Shown in pieces: positions 1-7,100 of a DNA stretch of 48,125 bases (position 1 is its first letter; every line of letters starts with the position of its first letter). The notes beneath the pieces are model-generated. The model was not told the origin of the DNA, did no database searches, and worked only from the letters and a program-made list of their open reading frames with translations. This DNA is from CAG-791 sp045117315 (GTDB lineage: Bacteria; Bacillota; Clostridia; Lachnospirales; Lachnospiraceae): the NCBI GenBank assembly GCA_045117315.1, contig JBGUNJ010000117.1:1-48125 (forward strand). The letters are read 5' to 3'. The position numbers and the translations under genes are program-made.

Positions 1-336
1 GATGTCATCCCATCGGCCATACTCAGCAATATAGGGAAGGTTCCGTACCAGTGACGGCTTCTCATTTACTGCCAGCCACTTGATCAGGGTGCGGAACACT
101 GCACGCTCACCGAGGCCGCCCCGAATGTCGCGGGCATAGAAGAGAATCTTCATCGCCAGATCAGGATTCTCAGCATATGCGCGCAGGAAACGGTTCTGGA
201 TCACAGAATCGCCGGCTGTACGCAGAGCACCAATTGTCGCGAACAGGTTCAGACACTCGGAACCAGTGCTGCGGTATGTCACTGCGCCGTTCTCAGTAAA
301 AGTACGATTTGCAGTCTTTTTCAGAAAATTCAGCAT
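1..336 (-). CDS. DUF2828 family protein, Ro60-like candidate (N-terminal part, cut by window edge)
   Basis: The minus-strand frame starts at ATG 336-334, preceded by AAAGGAGAG seven bases upstream, and stays open to base 1, giving 112 residues of a longer protein. The start reads MLNFLKKTANRTFTENGAV, followed by a GSECLNLFATIGALR segment, an AYAENPDLAMKILFYARDIR segment and GGLGERAVFR. This pattern is what I recall for the N-terminus of DUF2828 (also listed as UCP015417/vWA) proteins, which run to about 450-600 residues and end in a von Willebrand A domain. That helical-repeat-plus-vWA layout resembles Ro60/Rsr, the ring protein that binds Y RNAs; the relationship is inferred here, not seen. 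The vWA part lies outside the window. The gene sits directly downstream of two Y RNA-like RNAs and two tRNAs on the same strand and is probably transcribed with them. Family call fairly sure; Ro-like function inferred from context. Confidence 0.75.
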   Translation of the reverse strand, partial: MLNFLKKTANRTFTENGAVTYRSTGSECLNLFATIGALRTAGDSVIQNRFLRAYAENPDLAMKILFYARDIRGGLGERAVFRTLIKWLAVNEKPSLVRNLPYIAEYGRWDDI

Positions 337-415
337 GATATTCTCTCCTTTCTTAAAATTTGTGCCCATGATCAGCTTTTCACAAACATGCATGATTAAA
401 GCTACGGGCTTCCAG
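337..415 (-). promoter_or_regulatory. Leader between tRNA-Glu and the DUF2828 gene
   Basis: These 79 bases separate the 3' end of tRNA-Glu from the DUF2828 start codon. No convincing -35/-10 pair is visible, so the protein gene is probably read through from the RNA cluster. A TTTGTG...CACAAA pairing just upstream of the AAAGGAG site could form a small leader hairpin. The tRNA has no encoded CCA. Confidence 0.3.
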
Positions 416-487
416 TGACTCCTGTGAGGATCGAACTCACATTTTCAGGCTGAGAACCTGATGTCGCTTCCATTAGACCAAGGAGCC
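416..487 (-). tRNA. tRNA-Glu (anticodon CTC)
   Basis: The minus strand folds as a full cloverleaf: acceptor GGCTCCT/AGGAGTC (one G-U), U8 and G9, a short D stem GTC/GAC as is usual in tRNA-Glu, anticodon stem TCAGG/CCTGA with loop TTCTCAG (U33, anticodon CTC, A37), a four-base variable loop, and T arm GTGAG-TTCGATC-CTCAC. The discriminator is A and CCA is not encoded. It begins 5 nt after the closing stem of a Y RNA-like RNA and lies 79 nt upstream of the DUF2828 start. CTC is a secondary, non-essential Glu anticodon, so this may be an accessory tRNA rather than the main cellular one. Confidence 0.8.
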
Positions 488-490
488 AGG

Positions 491-600
491 CCAAGGCACG
501 TTGTTCTGCTCGCAGCTTGCGGTTTGTCGCAGTAACCGAGGCCGCACTTACAATACTTAAAAGGTATCTGCATGATTGTAATTGCTGTACGTGCCTTTGC
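491..600 (-). ncRNA. Y RNA-like RNA B (no tRNA module)
   Basis: The ends pair as a 9-bp stem, AAGGCACGT (597-589) with ACGTGCCTT (501-493). The 5' strand is followed by ACAGCAATTACAATC, almost identical to the same position in RNA A at 1126-1241, although the closing stems of the two RNAs differ in sequence but keep pairing. That is compensatory change and supports a real RNA. Inside are two hairpins: TTACAAT/ATTGTAA around a 20-nt loop, and TGCGG/CCGCA with an inner TCG/CGA. A terminal stem, a conserved strip beside it and a variable head is the general plan of Y RNAs bound by Ro proteins. It abuts tRNA-Glu downstream (5 nt) and the tRNA-like element 601-661 upstream. Exact ends are inferred. 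Confidence 0.6.
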
Positions 601-661
601 GTGCATCTGGCAGGCTTCGAACCTGCACTTTACGGTTTAGAGTCTATTAGCCACAAATCAC
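601..661 (-). ncRNA. Shortened tRNA-like element lacking a D arm
   Basis: A perfect T arm, GCAGG-TTCGAAG-CCTGC, is present on the minus strand. The flanks pair as GTG-ATTTG with CAGAT-G-CAC (one bulged G), giving an acceptor-like stem joined directly to the T arm as in tRNA. Between them are only 27 nt, which can form one arm (ACTCTA/TAAAGT with one C-A mismatch) but not both a D and an anticodon arm. It is therefore either a decayed tRNA or a minimal tRNA mimic. It ends exactly where Y RNA-like RNA B begins, so it could also be a processing signal for that RNA. Confidence 0.45.
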
Positions 662-673
662 TTACGCTCCAGT

Positions 674-801
674 CTCGAGGCGTTTTCGCGCGTTTTTGCG
701 CGAAAACCCGAGTTCAGGGGCAAATGCCCATCCCCGAAGGGGATTTGGAATGGGCATTTGTGGAGTTTCTGGTCACAGCCTGATCACGCTGTGACCAGAA
801 A
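674..801. other. Block of three strong consecutive hairpins
   Basis: Three large inverted repeats follow one another with almost no spacer. At 674-712, CTCG/CGAG flanks GTTTTCGCGC/GCGCGAAAAC. At 721-760, CAAATGCCCAT pairs with ATGGGCATTTG and encloses a CCCC/GGGG hairpin that on the minus strand has a stable TTCG tetraloop. At 766-801, TTTCTGGTCACAGC pairs with GCTGTGACCAGAAA (14 bp). It lies inside the RNA cluster between the tRNA-Asp-like gene and the D-arm-less element. It may be part of a longer structured RNA or a processing or termination barrier. No T-run follows on either strand. A run of nine C lies just beyond, at 805-813. Confidence 0.6.
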
Positions 802-907
802 ACACCCCCCCCCTGCCAAATTAGTTTCAGATGCATATTTGTTTCTGACAGGCTTCGGGCCCCGGGACAATGGATCCGGCATCCTGATCCATTACTCTGT
901 CCGCCCG

Positions 908-1022
908 CTCTGCAGATGTCTTGCTGCTGCAGTTATCTTACAGCTGCAAAATGTCTTATTGTTGCAAAAATTTTACTGTAGAAGATGTCTTATTACTGAA
1001 GATGTCTTACTACTGTATATGT
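908..1022. repeat. Degenerate repeats of AGATGTCTTAnTnCTG
   Basis: Four or five imperfect copies of a unit with core AGATGTCTTA followed by CTG-rich bases lie between the hairpin block and the tRNA-Asp-like gene. Spacing varies from about 19 to 30 bases, so this is not a clean tandem array. A similar AAGATGTCTTAAGATGTC motif recurs at 47681-47712. No coding potential is apparent. Between 814 and 907 I see only a weak partial resemblance to a T arm (minus strand, around 850-862), which I do not call. Confidence 0.45.
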
Positions 1023-1046
1023 CATACCACACCAGTAATGCGGTAA

Positions 1047-1119
1047 CGACCCGGATGGGACTCGAACCCACATCCTTCTGAGAGACAGTCAGTTGCTCAG
1101 CCAATTGAGCTGCCGGGCC
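1047..1119 (-). tRNA. tRNA-Asp-like gene (anticodon GTC)
   Basis: The minus strand gives acceptor GGCCCGG/CCGGGTC (one G-U), C8 A9, D arm GCTC-AATTGGCT-GAGC with G18G19, anticodon arm CTGA-CTGTCTC-TCAG, and T arm GTGGG-TTCGAGT-CCCAT. The anticodon would be GTC (Asp). Oddities are a U at position 37, where a purine is nearly universal, an A-A mismatch at 27-43, and no encoded CCA. It may be a functional accessory tRNA or one drifting from function. It starts 6 nt after the closing stem of Y RNA-like RNA A, mirroring the RNA B/tRNA-Glu arrangement. Confidence 0.7.
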
Positions 1120-1125
1120 GGATAC

Positions 1126-1241
1126 AAAGCACATTTAAATACGCCGTGATAACCTGTTTCACTACAGCATCTTGCGATGCTGACAGGACTCGAACCTGCA
1201 ACTGCTCCGTGAATGGGATTGTTAATTGCTGTATGTGCTTT
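1126..1241 (-). ncRNA. Y RNA-like RNA A with circularly permuted tRNA module (YrlA-like)
   Basis: The ends form a 9-bp stem, AAAGCACAT (1241-1233) with ATGTGCTTT (1134-1126), followed on the 5' side by ACAGCAATTAACAATC, shared with RNA B. The head is a tRNA in permuted order: T arm GCAGG-TTCGAGT-CCTGT (1199-1183), immediately followed by a closed acceptor-like hairpin CAGCATC-GCAA-GATGCTG (1182-1165), then TA as positions 8-9, then a D arm GTGA-AACAGGTTA-TCAC (1162-1146) with the GG that would dock on the T loop. All junction lengths match tRNA, but the acceptor is sealed by a GCAA tetraloop so it cannot be aminoacylated. This is the layout known for bacterial YrlA Y RNAs, which bind Ro proteins. 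Exact transcript ends are inferred. Confidence 0.85.
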
Positions 1242-1254
1242 TTTCCTTTCGGTA

Positions 1255-1260
1255 ATTGTA
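1255..1260 (-). promoter_or_regulatory. Possible -10 box for the RNA cluster
   Basis: TACAAT on the minus strand lies about 14-19 nt upstream of the first base of the RNA A closing stem, within TATCTTACAATTACC. No good -35 is found 16-18 nt upstream (GTACGC), so if this is a promoter it may need an activator such as one of the WYL proteins encoded upstream. The rest of 1261-1510 has no gene; it contains an 8-bp inverted repeat GCCCTGCA/TGCAGGGC at 1352-1391 and several CCGGATT fragments that could be operator-like. Confidence 0.25.
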
Positions 1261-1510
1261 AGATATCATGTTCCACGGCGTACTTCCCGGTAAAAAAGTT
1301 GCGAACTGCCGTATATCTGATTTTTTTAGAAAGAATCATCAATTTTGTGCTGCCCTGCATTTTCAGACCAATTGCCGGATTTGTGCAGGGCGCATCACTC
1401 AGACGGGACTGCACAATTCAGACCGGATTGCCGGATTCCGGCAGGACTGCATTATTCAGAGTTGCTCGGTGATTTTGGACAGGACAGTAGAAGAGACAAG
1501 AGCAAATGTA

Positions 1511-1548
1511 AAAAAACGAAAAAAAGCACAGGGATCATCCTGTGCCTT
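1511..1548 (-). terminator. Rho-independent terminator after the WYL gene
   Basis: On the minus strand GCACAGG-ATGATC-CCTGTGC (1545-1526) is followed by a run of seven T and then more T-rich sequence. It lies about 70 nt downstream of the WYL stop codon at 1615 and separates the WYL genes from the RNA cluster, which therefore needs its own promoter. Confidence 0.85.
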
Positions 1549-1567
1549 TAAATAACATATGTTGTTT

Positions 1568-1644
1568 TCATTTCAGCGATTCAGGGGAAATGACTGCATG
1601 CTGTTTTTTTCTTCTCATTTCAGCGATTCAGGGGAAATGACTGC
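1568..1644 (-). repeat. Tandem duplication of the 3' end of the WYL gene
   Basis: An identical 30-bp block occurs at 1615-1644 and 1568-1597. The first copy is the last nine codons and stop of the WYL gene (AVISPESLK-stop). The second lies just downstream, still in the same order and with a partly conserved A-run spacer. So the gene's end, stop codon included, has been duplicated. Confidence 0.9.
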
Positions 1645-2538
1645 CAGCTGTTTTTGCTTTTCAATCCTCTCTCTGAGGAGAGCGATAAAAGTCTCGGGTT
1701 CTGTCACTTTGACTGCGGAACCGAAGGAGAGAATCCTGATCACCATCTCTGTCTCATCATTGCTGTCGTATTTGAGTGTGACCCGGTATCTGCGGTCATC
1801 CAGTTTTTTTGTTTCCTTCTCCAGATGGGAAAAATGCAGGAGCACGCGCTCCATGGCATTGCGGCGGTCCTCAAGTTCAAAAGTAATCGTCCTGGAGGGG
1901 GCTTCTTTCAGCGGTATTGTCTCGTTGCTGTATGCGGGTTCGCAGGCCGTGATCCGGGACAGATTGATGACCCAGCGCCGCCTGCGGCCTGCCGCAACCA
2001 GCCGGAACCTGTCATCCTTTTCGGAATATTCCAGGTATTGCGGCGTCACGACCAGCTTTGGCTGGGCAAGCCGCCTGGATTCAAAGCTTATATAGAGATT
2101 CCGGTTTTCCCTGAGCGCACGGAGAATTGTGTCAAAGCGGCGGATGTAGTCGGGATTCTGATAGTCATCGCCGTCTGAATACCTGTCATAATAAACGACC
2201 GTGTCAGGCGTGAACAGGGGATCGACATCCTCCAGACCTGTCATATCCGGTCTGAACAGCTGAATCCTCGGGTCAAGCAGAAGGGATTTCATCCAGCGCT
2301 TTTCCAGTTTTGTCAGCGGCATGGAGGGCTCCTCTTCAAGAGGCGTGGAGAAATCCTTATGAAGCAGTCTCCATTTTCCTCCCTTCAGCCCGTCAGGGAT
2401 TGTCAGCAGACTCTCACCAAAGGCATGCTTCTGCACAAGGGCATTCATTTCTTTTCCAGTAAGCCTGCCGCGCACCGCCTCTCTGAGTATGGAGGCGGCA
2501 GCAAGATAATAACTGCTGTATATTTCATGAAAGAGCAT
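1615..2538 (-). CDS. WYL-domain transcriptional regulator
   Basis: About 307 residues. WYL domains are Sm-like ligand- or nucleic-acid-sensing modules of regulators often linked to phage defence, DNA damage and RNA repair. Residues about 145-235 carry a WYL-type core: a segment resembling YxSxxxxxPxxL, then EYSEKDDRFRLVAAGRRRRWVINLSRI, with the arginine-rich stretch seen in ligand-binding WYL proteins. The C-terminal 70 residues match the extension domain usual after WYL. No clear helix-turn-helix is visible in the N-terminal 130 residues. I place the start at ATG 2538 because AAAGGAG lies nine bases upstream; an ATG three codons earlier overlaps that site. It lies downstream of a second WYL gene, with a palindromic repeat between them, and upstream of the Y RNA cluster, so it is a candidate regulator of that cluster. 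Confidence 0.8.
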   Translation of the reverse strand: MLFHEIYSSYYLAAASILREAVRGRLTGKEMNALVQKHAFGESLLTIPDGLKGGKWRLLHKDFSTPLEEEPSMPLTKLEKRWMKSLLLDPRIQLFRPDMTGLEDVDPLFTPDTVVYYDRYSDGDDYQNPDYIRRFDTILRALRENRNLYISFESRRLAQPKLVVTPQYLEYSEKDDRFRLVAAGRRRRWVINLSRITACEPAYSNETIPLKEAPSRTITFELEDRRNAMERVLLHFSHLEKETKKLDDRRYRVTLKYDSNDETEMVIRILSFGSAVKVTEPETFIALLRERIEKQKQLAVISPESLK

Positions 2539-2574
2539 TGCCGGCATCTCCTTTCCTGCTTGTACCCATGTCCT

Positions 2575-2794
2575 GCGGCCGCTTGCTCGCTGTTTATAAG
2601 CATGTATGAATAAACTACGCGCTGCTCCGCGCGTCCCGCGCTATCACATCGCTCCACACATTCGCATCCCGATCTTTTTTGCACATTCTGTGCAAAAAAT
2701 CTCTCTATGCTCATGTGTGGGCGCTCGCAAATGTCCGCAAATGCTCGAGCGGGCTCGGCATTTGCGGCCGCTTGCTCGCTGTTTATTCATACAT
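2575..2794. repeat. Palindromic intergenic element, copy 1 (TGAATAAAC ends)
   Basis: A roughly 190-bp element fills the gap between the two WYL genes. Its ends are a 14-bp perfect inverted repeat, ATGTATGAATAAAC (2602-2615) and GTTTATTCATACAT (2781-2794). The right end includes the last codons and stop of the upstream WYL gene. A 23-bp direct repeat beginning GCGGCCGCTTGCTCGC occurs at 2575-2597 and 2764-2786. The interior carries CGCGCTGCTCCGCGC, CTCCACACATTCGC and the inverted counterpart ATGTGTGG, giving a long imperfect hairpin. Close relatives lie at 33482-33674 and 46630-46750, and a shortened form at 38603-38660. It looks like a MITE or REP-type non-coding element. Confidence 0.75.
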
Positions 2795-3985
2795 TTGCAT
2801 CATTTCGTGAAAGTCTTTCCAGAAACGATTGATAACGCGTTTGTCTGTGCATTGCAGATCTGTGACCCGTCCGGTAAATGTCCGCAGCCAGGGCAGCATC
2901 TCAAATGCTTCATAAACATCCGCGGTAAATTTCCAGTGGCTGTCATCCAGCTTTTCCACTCTGCCGCATCTTTTTTCTCTCTCCAGTCTTTCGACGATAT
3001 GTCCTTCTTCAGGTCCGGCGAAAACCGTCATCTCGATATGCTCCAGGCGGGTGTGATTATTGCCGGTCACGCCCCATGCAAGGGAACAGAATTCGTCCAG
3101 ACGTTTTTTCTGGGCTTCCGGAAAAGGAAAGATATCACCTGCTTTAACGCTGTCGATCAGGTCAGCGCGGTGGAAGAAAAATCCTTCTTTTACAGGGGAC
3201 CAGGCAAGAAGGTACTGCCTGCCCGTCTGAGTTCCAATGTAAACCTTCATGGGTAAAGCGGTCGTGCGCTGTTTTCGGGAAGTAAATGTAATCAACCGGC
3301 TTTCCCCGATTGCCGAAAACAGGTCGTACAGGATCTCACTGTCCAGAGCGTTCAGGATATAATGGTGCTTGAAACGGAACTTATCAAATTTCCCCGGCAG
3401 GCGGTCCTGTAAAAAGGAACCGACCACACCCAGCGGCGAGGCTTCCGAGAAAAAAGCCGCCGCCGCATCCCAGGAGGAGAGATCGATGTGGTCCTCACTT
3501 AGCGTATAAACCGTCTCCCTGCCGCGTTTTTTCATTTCGATCAGGCCAAGGGAGATATACTCCCTGAGCTTTTTTCTTATAGTGGATTCGTCCGGAAGTT
3601 CATCGTTTTCAAACTCTGACATCCGGTCCGACAACTCGTCCATTATTTCTGTGATGGATTGTCCGCCCATAACCTTCAGAATATCCAGAATGTGAAAATG
3701 CAGGGTGATGTCCCGGTCCGTGAAGCTTTTGGTCCGGAAGGCTCTGTAAAGTGGGTTTTCCTTTATGGCCCTGCTGTCCACGGATAAAAATACGCGGCGT
3801 CCCTCCGCGTCCCGGCCAAAAGACATATAGTCACCCAGCCAGCTCTCGACCCGCCTGCGCTCATTGTCATAGCTCCGCGCGCTCTTCTGGGTAAACTCAT
3901 TGCGGTGCCTGAAACCGTAGACATAAAAGGAGCGCAGATAAGCCCGGATCCGGCTGAAGTTTTTGATCAGTTCACTGTAAGCCAT
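2783..3985 (-). CDS. WYL-domain transcriptional regulator
   Basis: 400 residues starting MAYSELIKNFSRIRAYLR. The N-terminal 160 residues look like paired winged-helix DNA-binding segments (FHILDILKVMGG...STIRKKLREYISLGLI, about residues 95-155), where a regulator of this type would contact DNA. Residues about 225-290 form the WYL core: LITFTSRK, LPMKVYIGTQTGRQYLLAW and FFFHRADLIDSVKAG. A C-terminal extension domain follows. The last codons and stop fall in the inverted repeat of the neighbouring palindromic element. It lies 170 nt downstream of the kinase/NTPase gene and upstream of the other WYL gene, all on the minus strand. Pairs of adjacent WYL regulators occur in defence and RNA-repair loci; the target here is unknown. 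Confidence 0.82.
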   Translation of the reverse strand: MAYSELIKNFSRIRAYLRSFYVYGFRHRNEFTQKSARSYDNERRRVESWLGDYMSFGRDAEGRRVFLSVDSRAIKENPLYRAFRTKSFTDRDITLHFHILDILKVMGGQSITEIMDELSDRMSEFENDELPDESTIRKKLREYISLGLIEMKKRGRETVYTLSEDHIDLSSWDAAAAFFSEASPLGVVGSFLQDRLPGKFDKFRFKHHYILNALDSEILYDLFSAIGESRLITFTSRKQRTTALPMKVYIGTQTGRQYLLAWSPVKEGFFFHRADLIDSVKAGDIFPFPEAQKKRLDEFCSLAWGVTGNNHTRLEHIEMTVFAGPEEGHIVERLEREKRCGRVEKLDDSHWKFTADVYEAFEMLPWLRTFTGRVTDLQCTDKRVINRFWKDFHEMMQMYE

Positions 3986-4026
3986 ATGGATAACCCACCT
4001 TATTATTTATTACTCATTCCGACCAT

Positions 4027-4161
4027 GCCGGAGCACGTAAGTGCGAAGGCATCGTCAATGAGAAATTCGTGAAGACGATTTCTCGTTGACATCACTGGAT
4101 GTTTGTGCTCCGGCACAAACATCCGGAGTGAAAAATATCGTATCGACGATATTTTTCACTC
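4027..4161. other. Three tandem perfect hairpins after the kinase gene
   Basis: Three inverted repeats lie end to end: 4054-4090 (GTCAATGAGAAAT paired with its near-exact complement), 4097-4124 (GGATGTTTGTGC-TCCG-GCACAAACATCC) and 4126-4161 (15-bp arms GAGTGAAAAATATCG, loop TATCGA). The arm at 4147-4161 covers the last codon and stop of the kinase gene, so the gene's end has been copied in inverted orientation. A further inverted pair, GCCGGAGCAC (4027-4036) and GTGCTCCGGC (4105-4114), allows alternative folding. The first base-paired structure after the stop probably ends transcription, although no long T-run follows. Confidence 0.7.
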
Positions 4162-7100
4162 TTCTTCCCGCCCTGCCTGAATCAAGTCCTGCAGGGTATA
4201 TTGGGGATATCGGGTAATCACAGTTCCTTCCTGTGTGAAGATCCAGTCGTCCGTCACCGCTGCCAGCCATGGGATATCATACCTGATTTCCCATTCCTCC
4301 GTATCCAGGCAGAAACCTGTTTTGCCCGTGAAATACAGGTCTTCGCCGTCCTCATAAACCTTCAGGGACAGTGTATCATCCACAATAGTGTTTGTGCCTG
4401 CTTTTCTGTAGAAAAGGCGGTCGCCGGTGGATGTGTCGAAGACAGACACGTCATTTTTGCCCCAGACCGCCAGATACCTGTCTTCCATCACAAATTCCAT
4501 GTTCTGGATATCCGCACTGTAGACTTTTCCGGAACACTGCCGGATGAATTCGCCTTTTTCCAGATCGTAAATCCGGAGGACATTGTCGCCGCAGCCCACT
4601 GCAAACCACTTGCTGCTTTTTGCGGGATATGGCATGATACTCCCCTGATAAGGCGCGGGAATATCAATCCGCGTCCACTGTTCAGTTTCCAGAGAGTAGA
4701 CCATAAAATACTCAACGTCTGTTAAATCATCGTCTCCTTTTTCGCGGCCGGTGCACCTTACAAAGAGCAGGCCGTTGTCTCCGGCCACAATATCATGCTG
4801 TGAAAAATAATGATCCATATTGGGATAACGACCCAGCACGCGATTGGCCAGTATATTCCCGCCTTCATGAAGAAAATTCACAGCATGGATTTTTTCGTCA
4901 AACATCCAGTGCAGATTTTCCCCGTCCCAGCCGTCTTCATTTTCAAGTTCCCATTTTCCGTCTTTTAATGAATATAACTGTTCGCTGTCTTCACAAATAA
5001 ATTGTTTTTCCGAAAAGATAATCTGCCCGGCCTCATCACCGGAATAAGCATCATCACCGGGATTGAAAACAGGATCTGAATCATCAGGCACCGCTCCCTT
5101 TCCCGCGTACTCTGTTCTTTCTCCGCTTTCAAGATCAAGAGAGAAATCTTTGAAATACAGGGTTTTTCCGTCTTCGGAAATTCCGCAGATTTCGCTGTAT
5201 TCATCCGGAAAAGAGAAATAGTACTTCTTTGATACCGACAGATCCCTGAGGTCAGAAATGCTCACGGAATAAGCGGCATCTTCTGTGAGGAACATCTCCC
5301 CGATCTCTCCCAGCGTCACAAGAATCCCCTGCTCAGGGAAAAGAAAGAGATTCTGCCCCGTGAGATCATCAAACTTTATATCAGCGCGGGAATCCAGGAC
5401 CTCGTGCCATAGCATTTTTTTGCCTGTAGGTTCGAGGTGACTGCCTGGGAAGCAATCGCTGTCAAAAGAAGTATCCGACATAGTCTCACCGTTCCGGTCT
5501 CCCGCACATTGAGCGACAAAGATTTTTCTCTGGTCCGAGGACGGAACCAGGCAGAAAGCGGCACCATATTTTTCAAAGCCATCTGCCATAGTGGAACCCG
5601 CGTCGGGACTGCTGCACAGGCCATACGCATTGAACATGCCGGCAGCGGAAGTCTTCGCTATACCCGTATCCGGCATACGAATAGTCCCGCCTGCCCGGGT
5701 GGAAGACTCTGTTGTCCCATCATTATATAAAACAAAAAGCCGGAATGGATCTTCCTGAAATCTGCAGGCAATCACATCGCAGCCTGGAAATATCTGCCCC
5801 GTATACATGTAATTCTCATTTATGAACGGCAGTTTTCGTACAAACTCCCTTCCGTCTTTTCCATCTATGTCGATCTCATTTCCTCCGTACAAAATCATGA
5901 TTCTGCCATTGGATAACTCCTGAACAAACGGGACCTTCATCGGCGGAATCCGGGGTTCAGTCTCAGGGAGATTGAAAAAATCCGTTTCGATTCGTCCGGA
6001 ATATTTGAAACTGTCGCTTCCGTCCTCCACGAATCCGAAGATCAGCTCAGGATTTTTTAATGGACGGGGACAGGCCATACAGATAAAAAGTCCCCCTTTT
6101 TCCCATGTCTTCCGGTCAGGAGCAATATATTTCATATTGATCCCACTGGTATTCAGGTTATAGAAAGAGCTGACTTCGCCTTCTCCTATGGGTAAAGCAA
6201 CTGACCGCACACATTCTCCTGTAGCGGTGTTGATCCAGTCCAGAAACGCGGCGGGGGCATCATTGTTTTCATAAACACGGTAATTGATAAAACAGGTTAA
6301 AGAATCTGAATATTGAACGAAACCGCCCGTTCCGGGTATGTTCAAATATTCATCCCCCCAGCCGGGGGCAAAGCTCACGGCCGGAGCCGTCTCCTCTCCT
6401 GTTGCGGTCCTGAATGTATGGAATAGCCACTTTTCCTTGTCGTCTTTTCCTTCTTTGTTTTCCTTGTCTTCTTTTTCTTCCTTGTATTCCTCAAGGGCCA
6501 GAAGGTTTTCTCCGTCCAGATACAGGTTCTTTATTTCACAGTTTTTTTTCCATTTGATGCTGCCGTCCCGGAGGGAGTACAGCGCGAGATGATCCGCCCC
6601 GACCACCAGAATGCCCCCTGCGTCTTCCAGGACGTAGAGTGAACCTGTTGAACTTTCAACCGTGTCTGTTTTTTCCCAGAGGACCGTGCCCTTATTTCCG
6701 TCATAGCAGCGCAAAACATCCAACTTATCAATGACAGCCAGATATTTTCCGGATTCAGAAACTGCCGTCTGTTTTAACTCTGCCGGAAGTTCGATTGAAC
6801 TGATCTGCCGGTATTCCGGGGCCTGATAGGCCAGAAGTGAAGAAGCCAGCGCATGCTGGGCTTTTGTCGTCACAGGCCGGTCCGGGTCTTCTGCCGGCAG
6901 TGCCTGCATGGCGGCCTCCTTGGCTTCATACCGCTTTCCCTGTTCGAGTGCGGTCTCACTCATACTGACCAGAGTCTCCGTGTCCTTCTGTATGATCTCG
7001 CGGCGCCTGGCTGCCAGCTGCGCATTCATGAAAGCGGTGTAACCGACGATTGCCGAAACCAGGAATATGCCCGCGCACAGAAGGAAAAATCCCCTGAGGG

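Noticed and set aside
601..661. Amber suppressor tRNA with anticodon CTA
   Set aside because: The loop string CTCTAAA would read CTA, but the flanking bases do not pair as an anticodon stem and the length is too short for a cloverleaf.
400..1250. Phage tRNA array or prophage
   Set aside because: No phage structural, integrase or replication genes are in the window; the RNA order and DUF2828 neighbour fit a Y RNA locus better.
517..1555. Several open frames of 68-108 codons on both strands
   Set aside because: They overlap the tRNA and Y-like RNAs, lack ribosome binding sites, and have no protein-like composition.
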